From contig SWDT01000033.1 of NCBI GenBank assembly GCA_009193035.1, positions 288,185 through 352,184 on the forward strand: 64,000 nucleotides of DNA, in the 5' to 3' direction. The position numbers were made by a program, and so were the translations under genes. Each line of letters opens with the position of its first letter. The first letter of the stretch is position 1. Source of the stretch: Halicephalobus mephisto. Taxonomy: Eukaryota; Nematoda; Chromadorea; Rhabditida; Panagrolaimidae. A model generated the notes under the pieces. That model had not been told where the DNA came from. It saw nothing but the letters and a program-made list of their open reading frames with translations, and made no database searches. Positions 49,974 to 61,471 of the stretch are shown piece by piece.

Positions 49974-50066
49974 AGGGAGCTTGCCTAAAATATGTAAGAC
50001 TTACATAACGCTTTTCTAGAACCCCCTCTCCCCTTGTAAACCTTATATATTTTAGGCAAGCTCCCT
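49974..50066. mobile_element. short hairpin (MITE-like) element
   Basis: AGGGAGCTTGCCTAAAATAT at 49974-49993 is repeated as its exact reverse complement at 50047-50066, with ~53 bp between. A small internal palindrome (TATGTAAGACTTACATA) sits inside. No obvious target-site duplication was seen. Confidence 0.65.
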
Positions 50067-50348
50067 AATCTGAAATCATGCCTAGAAACCCCATTCTGAA
50101 GAATTTTTGGAGAAAGAATATTTGGGATGATCAAGTCATCGCTCTTCTCGTGAATTCCCCGGTTCCTTTAATTCTAAAACTCAAAATTTTCTGATGATTT
50201 TTAATAAGCTTCGGAAATCCGGATTTGAACTACCATAATGACAATTATTTTGATCTTTTTTACATTAATCACTTATTTGATGTAAATTAATGAATTCTTG
50301 CATAAAACGCAACTGTTCGAAAGGATTTCTCGTCTTCGATTTATTTCG

Positions 50349-50370
50349 AACTCAAACTTGGGTAATCAAG
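50349..50370 (-). pseudogene. orphan SL1-leader-like sequence
   Basis: On the minus strand, 20 of 22 positions match the SL1 leader (core ATTACCCAAGTTTGAG exact). It is not followed by GT, an Sm site or a 3' hairpin, so it is not a working SL RNA gene. It may be a decayed copy or chance. Confidence 0.4.
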
Positions 50371-50603
50371 CCAGTATTATAGATGTACTTTGAAATACAG
50401 ACGCAACACGATAGATGTTTGCTAAGACTGTTAGCAATCTCTCTGAATTGATGACGTCACCGTTCCAATCAGTAATGCATACTGCACTCCTCGTTTTGAG
50501 CGTTAATTAACTTTTTGCGTGGTGAAAGGAGTTTCGACAGAACAGTTATTCATGTCAATCATTGCAATAAAAATGATAAGATATAATTTTTGTAAAGTTG
50601 TTT

Positions 50604-50612
50604 GTGTATAAA
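50604..50612 (+). promoter_or_regulatory. TATA box of secreted-protein gene 1
   Basis: GTATAAAAG lies ~55 bp before the ATG. The same box followed by (A/G)CCATTGAAAA precedes gene 2 (near 52885), and a similar GTATAAAAC box lies upstream of gene 3 (minus, near 58335). Upstream of it in genes 2 and 3 are ACTGATAA sites and a TGATATCACTCC block. Confidence 0.6.
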
Positions 50613-50662
50613 AGAGCCATTGAAAACAAGATTTGTCGCAATTGACTTCCGCCTTAACCTTA

Positions 50663-51786
50663 ATGATGATTCATGCCTCCGTTTTCATCTTCTTTGGGCT
50701 TCTGACCTTCTCGGCTGCCCAAAATCCTGTAATGTGTACTTCTCTATCCCTCAAATTTACTGTAACTACGAATGTATCCCAAGTCCTTAATTACACAACA
50801 ATGCTGAACATCAAGAAACTCGATGGAAACCCGAAGATTCAGCTCTTCATCACCGACGAAGGTTTCACTTCCATCAACAAGTCTCTCTATTATCCAACTA
50901 ATGATGGGATTTACATCTCTATTGGAAAAAACGCCTTTACGAGATGCCACAGTATCGGCGGGTATTGTAGCTGGCTCGTCGGGAATGAAACCATACGGAT
51001 GAATATACCTATTAATTTGAAGGACAAACGAGGAAACGTCCCACTCATTAATGACGTGATCGATGAAGGTGGAATAAGTTTAACTTTTGGACAAATATTC
51101 AACGAGCATCATAATTGTCGGTTACAAGAGAGTGGATGTAAGTATGCTTATTATATTTAATTTCAGTAGAAGAAATCTTGGATAATATCCAGAACATCTT
51201 GAAAAAGAACAATTTTTAAACATCTAACGTTGCGTTAATTAACCTGTTTTCAGTCTATTCTTTTTCCGGATATACCTTCCACACTCTCCAATGCTGTAAA
51301 AGCTTTGAGCCAGTTCCTCTACCACCTGCCGAAAACTTCACGTGCACGAAATTCAACGGTTCTACAACTTTCTATAACAACGGTCGGTTCTTCGCCAATG
51401 TCAACACTAGTTTAGATATCGTCAATATGAATCTTAGCATGTCCACCAGTTCCAAAGGCCCTATTCAGGGAGTTTATGATCTTTCCTTCAACGGAATGTA
51501 TGCACACTGTAAAGGTCGATTTGGAATGAATTCAACTTCCACCATTTCATTTCCTAGTTCCGAATTCAAAGCCATCTTCCCACTGACGATCCAGCAATCA
51601 ACCGGACAAATCTGGCAGTACACTGTGAACTCTGGCAGAATCATCCGCAGAAACGGTATTTACGAGATGGCAGAAGGAATAGCATACACCAAAGATTCTC
51701 CTTGTTTGTGGCAGAGTGAGGAGTACTTGAATAATACAGTATCTGCTGTGTCTCAATTCTGCTGCAGCATGTTTTCTAAGAGTTAA
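50663..51786 (+). CDS. secreted Cys-rich glycoprotein, unrecognised family, copy 1
   Basis: Exons are 50663-51137 and 51254-51786, giving 335 aa. A signal peptide (residues 1-20, ending FSAAQ) is followed by CTSLSLKFTV, then RCHSIGGYCSWLVGNETIR, DEGGISLTFGQIF, QCCKSF, a PVPLPPAENFTC linker, a repeat of the N-half topology (FNGSTTFYNNGRFFANVNTSL), RIIRRNGIYEMAEG and a final QFCCSMF. Many N-x-S/T sites suggest glycosylation. Exon sizes (475 and 533 nt) are the same as in copy 2. I do not recognise the family; it appears nematode-specific and may be a two-domain beta-rich secreted protein. The upstream TATA box and GATA-like sites suggest strong expression, possibly intestinal. Confidence 0.85.
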
Positions 51787-52800
51787 TTTCAGCACTTTAT
51801 TGTAAAGTAATAAAATTAAAATTTTTTGATATAAGTAATTATATGATTTAAGAGTAATTCATATGAATAAATATGCATCAAACCATTTATAATACTATAT
51901 ATAGGTAAATCCAAGTATTCTTACACCCCGGCACCGAGGGTTTTATTGTTAGTTAAAATTTGGAACACCTTTTAATGGTTTTAACTTTTTATTGAATAAT
52001 TATTATTTTCTATTTTTTGATCAATAAAAATCGAAAACCTTCATTGGCTTCTAATTATGAAAGACCCCAACCCAAAATTTGAAAATCTAAAATATTTTTA
52101 CATTTGAAGTAGACTAAGACCATTTCCATTTAGAATTTATGTTTAAAAACTCAAGCCTAGTAGTTCAACTCTCGTATGAGTTCTTTTCAAAAAAAACCTC
52201 TAGATAAAGGACATGTACCCAATCAAGTGAGTTATAACCTATTCCTCGACGTGTATAATGTCTTTGCTTCTAGAATCCCCAAAATTTGGTTCAACCTCAC
52301 TAGATCAAAAATATTTTATTAGAATACTAACACCAATTTTTATTTAATTAAGCAACGAGTCATTAATACTTTCTTCACCATATTTACAGGAAAGGCATAA
52401 TATATTGAAGGCAATCTTGTGTATTGTCTGGAAATTTCCAAACTCGAAATTTCTTAGATAATATACGGAAATGCTCTTTGAACTTCAAGGTGTGGCCTGT
52501 GCAAACCGAGATCTTTTCATCTATTGAACTTTCAAAGATCATGATAGACTGATGACTCTCCTGACAACGTTTGGTCTTTATTCAGACGATGAACAATTAT
52601 GATGACAATTAAAAAAATTTGATCTGCAATTGTTTGACATTTTTAATAATTTTAAACTTTGTACATTGAATTATTGTAGTGATAATGACTTTTAGTTATT
52701 TTTAGATTAAGCATACATTCGATATAAATGAATGAATCTATGTATAAAATATAATGTACATTACTCCTATAGTTTGAGTGATACTCTATTTTTCAATAAT
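51787..52800. other. intergenic between secreted copies 1 and 2
   Basis: AT-rich, with one degenerate palindromic unit near 52410-52460. No gene seen. Confidence 0.5.
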
Positions 52801-52818
52801 GATAAAGGGAATTAAAGA

Positions 52819-52861
52819 CACTGATAATGATATCACTCCCGACCAAAAGAAACTGATAAAG
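52819..52861 (+). promoter_or_regulatory. GATA-type sites before secreted gene 2
   Basis: Two ACTGATAA motifs (near 52820 and 52852) bracket a TGATATCACTCC block, upstream of a GTATAAAA box at ~52885. The same three elements occur in the same order upstream of copy 3. ACTGATAA is the site bound by the intestinal factor ELT-2 in C. elegans. Confidence 0.5.
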
Positions 52862-52942
52862 GACAATTGCTTAAGAGCAATTTTTGTATAAAATAACCAT
52901 TGAAAAGCATACGCAACACAGTTTACTTTCACTTCAGTTGTA

Positions 52943-54148
52943 ATGATGATCCGAGTCATCCTTTTTATCTTCCTCGGACTTTTGAGCCTCTCGGCTGCTC
53001 AACACTCTGCAACCTGCATTTCTACATCTATCGAATTTACCGTAACCAGAAGTGGTTCAGAAGTCTTCAACTACTCATCGACTCTTAATATCAATGAGCT
53101 TGATGGAGACCCGCGGATTCAACTCTTCATCACTGACGAAACTTACAACAGCGCTAACAATTCCGTCTACTTCATATTTCAGGATGGCATCCTCACTTCT
53201 ATTGAAGGAAGTCTCTTCCGGAGATGCCACAGTATCGGTGGATACTGCAGCTGGATTGTTGGAAATGAGACCATTCGAACTGGTTTGTCCATAAATCTGG
53301 ACGATATGTCGGGAATTATCCAAGTGGCTCCTTATGTGATCGATGAAGGCGGAATAAGCATGATAACTGGGGAACTCTTTACTGAAAATAACCCCTGTCG
53401 AGATCAATCATTCACAGGTGAGTATTCTCGCGATACTTAATCTCACTGGAGCAGATTTGGATAGTGTTCGAAAAATATAGAAAGTAGGATTTTATAAATA
53501 CTGTCCGTAACTACCTCTAGCGAATGGTTTTGAATAGTGTTTAAGAATTCACGAAATTGGACAATTTCTTAACACTATTCACATTGCTTTTATTGCACTG
53601 ACTTCAGCATTTTAGTGTTTGGTTATGACGAATACCTCTTCCACACCTATCAATGCTGTAAAAGTTTTAAACCGGTCCCTCCACCACCTATCGAGAACTC
53701 AACATGCATGCAATTTAACGGTTCTACAACTTTCTACTATAAAGATGAATTTTTCGCTTATTTGAACACTACCTACGATATCACCGATAACCAACTCACC
53801 ATCTCTGCCAGTTCTTATGGTCCTGTTCAAGCAGTTTACACTATTTTCTCAAATGGGATTCCTGGAAACTGCAGCAATGGATTGGGGAAGAACTCAACTT
53901 GCACCACTACGTTTCCACAGTCTGATTTCAAATTTCTTTTCCCAATGATGATCCAGCAATCAATTGGAAACACTTTCAAATACAGTTTGACTGGTGGGAG
54001 AATCATCCGGAGAAACGGTGTTTACGAGCTGGAAGAAGGAGTGGCATTCACCAAGGAGTCCTCCTGTTTGTGGCAATACGACCTATTCGCGAGTTACCCA
54101 ATCACTGGTAACTCTCAATTCTGCTGTACGAAGTTCGTTAGCAATTAA
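52943..54148 (+). CDS. secreted Cys-rich glycoprotein, copy 2
   Basis: Exons 52943-53417 and 53616-54148 give 335 aa with exactly the same exon lengths and intron phase as copy 1, so this is a tandem duplication. The signal peptide (LFIFLGLLSLSAAQ), RCHSIGGYCSWIVGNETIR, DEGGISMITGELF, YQCCKSFKPVPPPPIENSTC, RIIRRNGVYELEEG and the C-terminal QFCCTKF are conserved. The intron (53418-53615) is filled by two units of the palindromic repeat, which entered after the duplication. A GTATAAAA box and GATA sites lie upstream. Confidence 0.87.
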
Positions 54149-54397
54149 TTTCACCACTGTATTGTAAAGTAATAAAATTCAAATTCACTAATATTAAGGG
54201 TTGTGGGAATTAGAGAATTAATGCACTTTGATGAGAGTACAGTAGGCACACTACAATCTTTAGGTTTTTCACAGTTCTTTTCATAGAAGTGCCAAACCTT
54301 CATTATCTCCCGATTTTAATGTCTATGTTTCTAGTCAAAGTTTTAAAAATCTTTGCAGAACCTGTATTTCTCATTTAGTTAAGTTAGTTGTTGTAAT

Positions 54398-54770
54398 CAT
54401 TCTGATGTATTTCTTAGTGAAAACAATCATGGTTTTAATTAAGTGATGAAGAATCTTCCGAAGTATGTGGTCTGATCGAGTGCATCAACCGATTCACATA
54501 AGTACTGGGAAATAAAAGGAAGTGATAACTGAGTGCGCTCATTTGTTTCTTTATTCGTCGGGAGTTCCTTCCCAATGCGTGTTTTTCCTTTCATGTCCCA
54601 ACCGACTAGATCTCCTAGAAGAAAAAAAGCCGCGTTTCCTGAACAGAGAAATGACATTCGTTATCTTCGGTTTAATTACCCAAGTTTGAGGTAAACATTG
54701 AGTTCCGCTCCTGAGTAATCTTGTGGCGGGAATTATCTAAATTTTGGAACGCTTTCTCAGTGGAAAGCTT
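54398..54770. repeat. inverted-repeat arm, left (pair 1)
   Basis: Nearly identical in reverse complement to 56489-56862. The arm contains an SL1 RNA gene plus ~270 bp of 5' flank. That flank holds a conserved 72-codon open frame in both arms, which I regard as non-coding. Confidence 0.85.
54669..54768 (+). ncRNA. sls-1: SL1 spliced-leader RNA gene, copy A
   Basis: The 22-nt SL1 leader (GGTTTAATTACCCAAG, then TTTGAG) begins at 54669 and is followed at once by the donor GTAAACATTGA, as in C. elegans SL1 RNA. An Sm-binding site (AAATTTTGGAACG) at ~54740 precedes a 3' stem-loop made by GCTTTC and GAAAGC. The RNA donates its leader by trans-splicing to mRNA 5' ends. The upstream flank (GCCGCGTTTCCTGAACAG at ~-40 to -60) is shared by all copies and likely holds the proximal sequence element. 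Confidence 0.93.
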
Positions 54771-55451
54771 ATGAAAAGAATGAAATTCTTATTTCAAGTT
54801 GTGATTATTCTCTAATTAATTCAATTCTGTTCTAATAAAAGTGACAGAACAATACTGAAAATATCAAAAAATTCTACAAGAATAAAGGTTTTTAACAGAT
54901 ATGATTTTGAATGATTTATATAAAACGTTTCTTGAATTTACACTTATTATTTCAAAAACCAATATTAATATTATTCCGCAGTTCGTTCTCCAAGTTTCGG
55001 TAATTCGGTCTTCTATTCTCACAGGTTCACCAAGTGATTGATTCAATTATTAACATTATTTTTCATTTGTACTGAAAATAATAAGCACTGAAGTTGATAA
55101 TGAATTGTAGATTTTTACAAAGCATCAAAAAAATTCAGTCAACATAATCACTTAGAAATTTATAATTCTATTGTTTAGAATACTATTACCTGCTTTTTAG
55201 TGAACACTGGTTGTTTTTGCCATGAAATTCTACGGAAAAACTGACTATTCCTTTTCCTATGTTAAGAGTTTATATATCTATCGATTCCTTTTTTATCATT
55301 TGAAGAGCATTGTGTTTTCTTATAAATCAAGTTATTTCAAATTCTTAAAATATTAATATTTGATGTTTATGGATAAAATATGGGTAAGTAAATTCTTAAT
55401 TTTTTATTATAAAGTTATTTTCCAGATTTCTTCTGATATTGTCTCGTGAAT

Positions 55452-55999
<548 letters not shown>

Positions 56000-56488
56000 A
56001 TTTTTAACTTATCAATTGGATTTAGAACTGAGGACCACACCATGTAAAAAGATTATTTCGTTGTTGTGACCAAATTCATTATTTAAATGGATGTTGAACG
56101 GATTGTAAAATATCACTAGTAAACAGATTTAATATGAGATCAATGATATTGCTACTTTCGATAAAGCATGTACATTATGAATTTGAGCAGTTGGAGTTTA
56201 TAACTCCCGTTACAGATAACTTGTGTTAAGTATTAATTTGTCGAAACATTTTCAATATTTATGCCATTATTTTTGGATTGCTAAATCTTACTGACTTTTT
56301 ACACTTTGACTTGAATGAACGGGAGCTCGAGCACCGAGCATTGTTGTTATAAGAAACAGTAGAGAATCCACAGGGTACACGAATTTCGAAACAGACTTTC
56401 ATTCTGCTTAATGATGTGCCACCCCACGGATTCCTATTCTAATTAATTTCATGAACTAAAATTTCCTAATTCCCAAAAAGTAACCTTA

Positions 56489-56862
56489 CAAGCTTTCTTT
56501 ATAGAAAGCGTTCCAAAATTTAGGTTATTCTCGCCACAAGATATTCAAGAGCGGAACTTAATGTTTACCTCAAACTTGGGTAATTAAACCGAAGGGAATG
56601 AATGTCATTTCTCTGTTCACAAAACGCGGCTTTCTTTCTTCTAGGAGATCTAGTCGGTTGGGACATGAAAGGAAAAACACGCATTGGGAAGGAACTCCCG
56701 ACGAATAAAGAAACAAATGAGCGCACTCAGTTATCACTTCCTTTTATTTCCCGGTACTTATGTGAGTCGGTTGATGCACTCGATCAGACAACATACTTCG
56801 GAAGATTCTTCATCACTTAATCAAAAACCATGATTGTTTTCACTAAGAAATACATCAGAATG
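56489..56862. repeat. inverted-repeat arm, right (pair 1)
   Basis: Reverse complement of 54398-54770 with scattered differences, including GAAGGG in place of GAAGAT just before the leader. Together the arms bracket 1.7 kb holding the E2 gene. Confidence 0.85.
56492..56590 (-). ncRNA. sls-1: SL1 spliced-leader RNA gene, copy B
   Basis: Leader (perfect 22-nt match) at 56590-56569 on the minus strand, followed by the GTAAAC donor, a CTAAATTTTGGAACG Sm region and a 3' hairpin (GCTTTC/GAAAGC). The body differs slightly from copy A (GATATTC... in the stem). The upstream flank has one change (GTTTTGTGAACAG), so activity is probable but may be reduced. Confidence 0.9.
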
Positions 56863-57281
56863 TTTACAATTAACACACTTCATGGTTACTATTTTTAGTA
56901 GATGTATATTTTATTATCTTATGAAAAACAACTTCTATACTAAAGTAGTAATCTGCTGTGAGTATTGTTGTGTTGATTCCTTGTTTAAACTTTAGGTTGG
57001 TCTTTTACGATCAAGGATCAACAGAGTCCTTCAACCTTATGTGTCAAGAAGAGGAAAACGATAAACTACTCAGTAGGAAGTGAAGATGATTGAAAGTTTT
57101 TAAAGTTTGGACTACCAATAATACCCTCAGAATGGAGAAGAGGATTCCAATACCTTCAAACAAAACAATTGTGAATCTGAGATTCCAGTGTTCCTACTAC
57201 ACATCTGCCAACCTTCCTAGTCCTACAAATCCCTCATATGTGCAAGGTTGAATTTTATTACATCATAACACAATACTGAAA

Positions 57282-58283
57282 TTAGTTATCAGCAAACTTC
57301 ATGCAGCAGAATTGAGCCACAGCCGAAGCTGTGTTGTTATCATAAGTTGCACTCTGCCATGAACAAGGGGATTCCTTCGTGAATGCTGCTCCCTCTTCCA
57401 TCTCGTAAACACCGTTTCTCCGGATGAGTCTACCGGTATTCATGATATAAGGACCCGAGGATGATTGAAATGATTGGTAAAGTGTCAATGGGAAGAAGAT
57501 TTTCAAGTCTGATTTTGGAAGAGAACTGGTACAAGTTGAATTGCTTCCGAAGGAAGCGGAACAGCCATATGATACAGTGTTTTGATCGAGGATATATCGC
57601 ATTTCATCAGAACCCTTCGAACTGGTGGAGATCATGAATCCATCGTTGACAACATCGAAGGTGGCATTGATATTAGCGAGAAATTTACCGCTTTTGTAGA
57701 AAGTTGTAGAACTGTTGAATGCCATGCATTTTGGGGTGTTCATAGGTGGTGGGGGAACTGATTTGTAGCCTGTGCAGCATTGACGGGCGTAGAAGGTATA
57801 GCCTGATTCATTGTTGATCATCTCTCGGCAGTTGTTATCCTCAGTGAAGAGTTCTCCAGTCAATAAACTTATTCCGCCTTCATCGACTACATCATCGATG
57901 AGTGAAGGGTAGTCTGTGAATTGTCTTAGACGTATGGGTAGTTGCACCTCAACGGTGTCATTGCCAACAAGCCAGCTGCAGTACCCACCGATGCTATGAC
58001 ATCTCGTGAAGTAGTTACCTCCAACAGAAACGCGAATGCCGTCTGTAAGTAAGTAGTAGAGGGAGGAATTGGCGGAAGTGAAGGCTTCGTTGGTGACAAA
58101 GAGTTGAGTTTTCGGGTTTCCCATGAGGTCTTTGGTTTGGAGATTCGCTGTGTAGACCAAGAGCTGGGAGTCGTTCATCGACAGAGTAAAGTTGAGGGAT
58201 GTAGAAATGCAGATTTGAGCACTTTGAGCAGCCGACAAGGCCAGAAGTCCGAAGAAAGCGAGGAAGAAGACTCGGATCATCAT
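57282..58283 (-). CDS. secreted Cys-rich glycoprotein, copy 3 (intronless)
   Basis: A single exon of 333 aa starting at the first of two ATGs (58283), in the MMIRV context shared with copy 2. It has the same landmarks: signal peptide ending ALSAAQ, RCHSIGGYCSWLVGNDTV, DEGGISLLTGELF, RQCCTGYKSVPPPP, RLIRRNGVYEMEEG and AQFCCMKF at the end. It is in opposite orientation and lacks the single phase-1 intron of copies 1 and 2, so that intron was lost or this is a retrocopy. The family promoter (TATA, ACTGATAA, TGATATCACTCC) is nonetheless present upstream, which argues for precise intron loss rather than simple retroposition. Confidence 0.87.
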   Translation of the reverse strand: MMIRVFFLAFFGLLALSAAQSAQICISTSLNFTLSMNDSQLLVYTANLQTKDLMGNPKTQLFVTNEAFTSANSSLYYLLTDGIRVSVGGNYFTRCHSIGGYCSWLVGNDTVEVQLPIRLRQFTDYPSLIDDVVDEGGISLLTGELFTEDNNCREMINNESGYTFYARQCCTGYKSVPPPPMNTPKCMAFNSSTTFYKSGKFLANINATFDVVNDGFMISTSSKGSDEMRYILDQNTVSYGCSASFGSNSTCTSSLPKSDLKIFFPLTLYQSFQSSSGPYIMNTGRLIRRNGVYEMEEGAAFTKESPCSWQSATYDNNTASAVAQFCCMKFADN

Positions 58284-58935
58284 TAGAGCTGAATGTGAAG
58301 TCAACTATGTCAGATCCTGTTTCCATTGCTTGTTTTATACAGAAATTTCTCTCAGAAAGTTGTGCTTTATCAGTTGATGTTAGTTTGGAGTGATATCATG
58401 ATTAATTCTTCTAATTTTCTGCTGCTTCCCAAAAATCAGATGATCACTTTTGAAAGAGGAACTTAATGCATATTATGGGTCACAAATTCATTGAATGTGC
58501 GTCAAATATACAATTGATGTAATAAAATCGATATTACTTGTTGTTAAAGTAGTGCACAAAACTTAACTCCATAAAAGACCATTTTAACAATTTGGATAAA
58601 ATTTGGTCGATTGACATCACAATGATTATTCATTGAGATAACGTTTAAAGCTTCTTATAATGAGTGCAGATTTATCTAATCATTATGGCTTTTATGATGT
58701 TAATAGATAGTACGGTTCAAATGGCACGTATAGGTTTGCAGCTGAAAGATCATTTTAGGAGAGTACCCATAAAACTCAATCACGGAGAACTCATGAATGC
58801 TATCCAAGATCGCTCTCAGTAAATTCTCTGCTATAAATCTTGGATATCGTTCAAGAACGTCTACTTCTGAATCTTCTAGATATCATTTGAGTTTTTTTTC
58901 AATGCATTACTTACTGTAAAAATAAAAACTTTTTT
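58284..58935. other. intergenic before the second inverted repeat
   Basis: Holds the upstream region of secreted copy 3 (ACTGATAA at 58367-58374 on the minus strand, TATA near 58335). No gene otherwise. Confidence 0.5.
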
Positions 58936-59660
58936 AATTTGCTGTCTGAGTAAAAAGTTCTTGTGATATTCTTACACAACGATTATTACTTAAGGGAATT
59001 AGACAAAGCTCCAGATATCCATAACTTCCTAGATATCAGTTGGAATACTAAGTTTAAGGTTTCAACCACAAGATCATTGTGAATGTTCTGAGCGTTTATC
59101 TCAGAGAATAGAACAAAATCAAGTAACGTAAAATATTAGTCACCAAATTGTCCGGAAACTAACTAGGTTCTGATATATTAAGATTTCTACTGATGAATAT
59201 ATAAGAGTGAATAACAGAAGATCTGCATCAGCAGAATTTAAGTGACAATGAGGATCTAGGATAGGTTTCTAAATTATATCTCGTAAGAAATGCTAGATTT
59301 GATTGACTAAACATTGGTTATTGATGGTAGAGTATTATATTTAGTTTAGGAATTAACATTGCTAGGTTGGGACAAGTGTCACTAACCTACTTTGGTAACA
59401 CTGAGAATGGACAAAAGTTGTCAGTGCACACGTTCTTTGGTTATTTCTTGGTCTAGCACTTCCTCTCAGACCTTGTTCTTTCTTCTGTTACTTCCAGATC
59501 TGACAGAAGAAAAAAAGCCGCGTTTCCTGAACAGAGAAATGACATTCGTTATCTTCGGTTTAATTACCCAAGTTTGAGGTAACATTGAGTTCCGCTCCTG
59601 AGTAATCTTGTGGCGGGAATTATCTAAATTTTGGAACGCTTTCTATAGAGAAAGCTTATA
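58936..59660. repeat. inverted-repeat arm, left (pair 2)
   Basis: About 725 bp, the reverse complement of 62230-62958 with few differences. It contains SL1 copy C at its inner end. The spacer between the arms is ~2.6 kb. Confidence 0.88.
59557..59655 (+). ncRNA. sls-1: SL1 spliced-leader RNA gene, copy C
   Basis: Leader at 59557-59578, then donor GTAACATTGA (one A fewer than copy A), the same middle stem, Sm site AAATTTTGGAACG near 59627 and a 3' hairpin (GCTTTCTATAGAGAAAGC). The donor remains GT, but GTAACA is less typical than GTAAAC. The upstream PSE-like flank is identical to copy A. Confidence 0.92.
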
Positions 59661-60555
59661 AATAAAAGTACTGGGCTTTAATTAGATGTAGTCGTGGATT
59701 TTTTAAACCAACGTATGACGTCTGTCAGTAATTTCTCCTTTATGACTTTTTCCTTTTTTATGACTGGTTTTTCTCTCAAGAACTATTTGGTGTTTGGACG
59801 AATCATGCTACTCTAGTAATCAAGAAGGCTAATTTAAAAGGAAAAATGAGATCAGCGCGAGTTGAAATGCTGGCAATTATCGGACAGTCTTAACGCTTAT
59901 GTTGAATAAACGTATGATAATTCGTTTTTTAAAATATTTCGCTTTCATTCTTCAATTTACAATATTAAAATTACGATATCTCAGTCTTTGATAGTACAGT
60001 GATTAGTATACGTAACTGTAAGTTATGAGATTCTTCTTCTCCCTCGGATCCAGCTTTATGAACGACTAAACCCTAACTGTATTTGACAGCACTTATGATC
60101 CACTGATAACATCGTTCTGTTTTCTATAATGTACAAGTCACTGAAACAATTTTACAGCAACTGAACGAAGTAAGTACGAAACTCCATTTAGCACATTCTC
60201 TATGAATGCGAACATTTTTTAAATAGTTGTAATTCCCAGTAATTATGAATTAAAGAAGGTTCGAATTCCAGTGAGAACACTCAAGCATGGGTTGAAACTT
60301 CTTGAACTTAAATTAAGTGGACATTTCTGACACAAACATTTAAAATTGAGAGTTATTAAATTTTCTAAAAATTAATACAAATTCTAGTCAAGATAATTTC
60401 ATAAGAAATCAATGTGACCTCTAATCTCTATAAAAGTGTGGTTGTCACAGATTTAGGGAACTCAGTCTTTATTTACAGATTATAGTAGGAAGTCAACAAT
60501 ATATAATTAGAAAATTACTACATAGTTTCAATGCTGAGGGACAATTATTGTAAGA

Positions 60556-60711
60556 TCAGCAATGGTGATGATGCCCATGATGGTGTCCAAAATGGAAATG
60601 CTCATGGTGATGATGACCGTGGTGGTGTCCATGGTGGTGATGACCGTGATGATGATGGTGATGATGATGAGGATGGCAGTGATGACCGAAAAGATGGTGG
60701 AAAAGGGACAT
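60556..60711 (-). CDS. histidine-rich 51-aa peptide, copy 1
   Basis: Starts MSLFHHLFGHHCHP, then blocks of His3-8 separated by Gly, ending HHHHC. About 60% His with two Cys and few other residues. No signal peptide. Such composition suggests binding of Zn, Cu or Ni, or an endogenous metal buffer. The opposite-strand frame (Asp/Gly-rich) is an antisense shadow. A TATAAAAG box on the minus strand lies at ~60825, in the region shared with copy 2. It faces away from copy 2 (head to head). Confidence 0.7.
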   Translation of the reverse strand: MSLFHHLFGHHCHPHHHHHHHHGHHHHGHHHGHHHHEHFHFGHHHGHHHHC

Positions 60712-60732
60712 TTTTTATAAGTTCTCAACGAA

Positions 60733-61440
60733 ATAAATCCAAAGCAGAGAGCTGAACAGTAGCTAGTTCCAGTTGACTATTGAAGAAAACAATATGATGG
60801 AGTTACGGGAAATTGAAGGACTTTTATATCAGAGACTTTTATCAGGACATGCTTTGATTACGTATGATAGCCTAGGAGAGCAGTGGGAAAGCAATGAATC
60901 ACTCAAAACGAGACAGCAAATTACGTCAGAGATCCCACTTTCTGTGATAGTAAGATATTTATAGTAAAGTACGTAATACAAAGAATTGAAGACGTTCGAA
61001 ATATGAGTGAAATTATGTGAAATAAATGATAACAAAGAAATTATCAATCATCACAAAAATAAAACATTATGGGATTTGAGAAGCAATAAACTTCCATTTC
61101 TTACATTCATTCCCGAAAAAAGAATAAAGTAGCAATTATGTGAGTTTTTTTATTATTCGTATCATATAATTACGTTCGTGTTCCATATTTTCATCTTTCA
61201 ATATCACCAATCTTAATACAAATGCTTTATCTCAACACCATGAAGCGATTTAATCTTTGACGTAATTGTTTCCCCCTGTTTTGAGTGATTCATTGGTTTC
61301 TCAGGTTGTGATACGTAATCGAGGTGTGTCCTGGTGAAATTGTCGTCTATAAAAGTTTTGATTTTCCATAACTCCATCCTATTGTCGTCTTCGATAATCG
61401 ATTGAAACTAGTTGTTGTTCAGCTCTCTGCTTTGAATTTA
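60733..61440. promoter_or_regulatory. shared, inverted-duplicate promoter of His-rich genes
   Basis: The ~200 bp upstream of each His-rich gene are inverted copies. CAGCTCTCTGCTTTG, CATAACTCCATC, TATAAAAG and GTTTTGAGTGATTCATTG occur in the same order ahead of both genes. Each has its own TATA (minus ~60825; plus 61347-61354). The middle (60960-61250) is unique AT-rich DNA. Confidence 0.7.
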
Positions 61441-61471
61441 TTCCCCTCAGACTTCACTGAAGAAAATAACG

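Larger units (their letters stand above)
49354..50600. other. intergenic region with MITE and SL1-like fragment
   Basis: No coding frame of interest. It holds the hairpin element at 49974-50066 and the orphan leader-like sequence at 50349-50370, both listed separately. Confidence 0.5.

Noticed and set aside
54439..54657. 72-codon frame conserved in both arms of inverted repeat 1
   Set aside because: It lies in the 5' flank of the SL1 genes, is absent from pair 2, and is kept only because the arms are recent copies.
60250..60290. GGTTCGAATTCC resembling a tRNA T-loop
   Set aside because: No acceptor, D or anticodon stems around it.
60531..60755. Plus-strand Asp/Gly-rich open frame
   Set aside because: It is the antisense of the His-rich gene (CAT/CAC read backwards gives GAT/GTG) and the minus frame has the ATG, length and promoter match to its twin.
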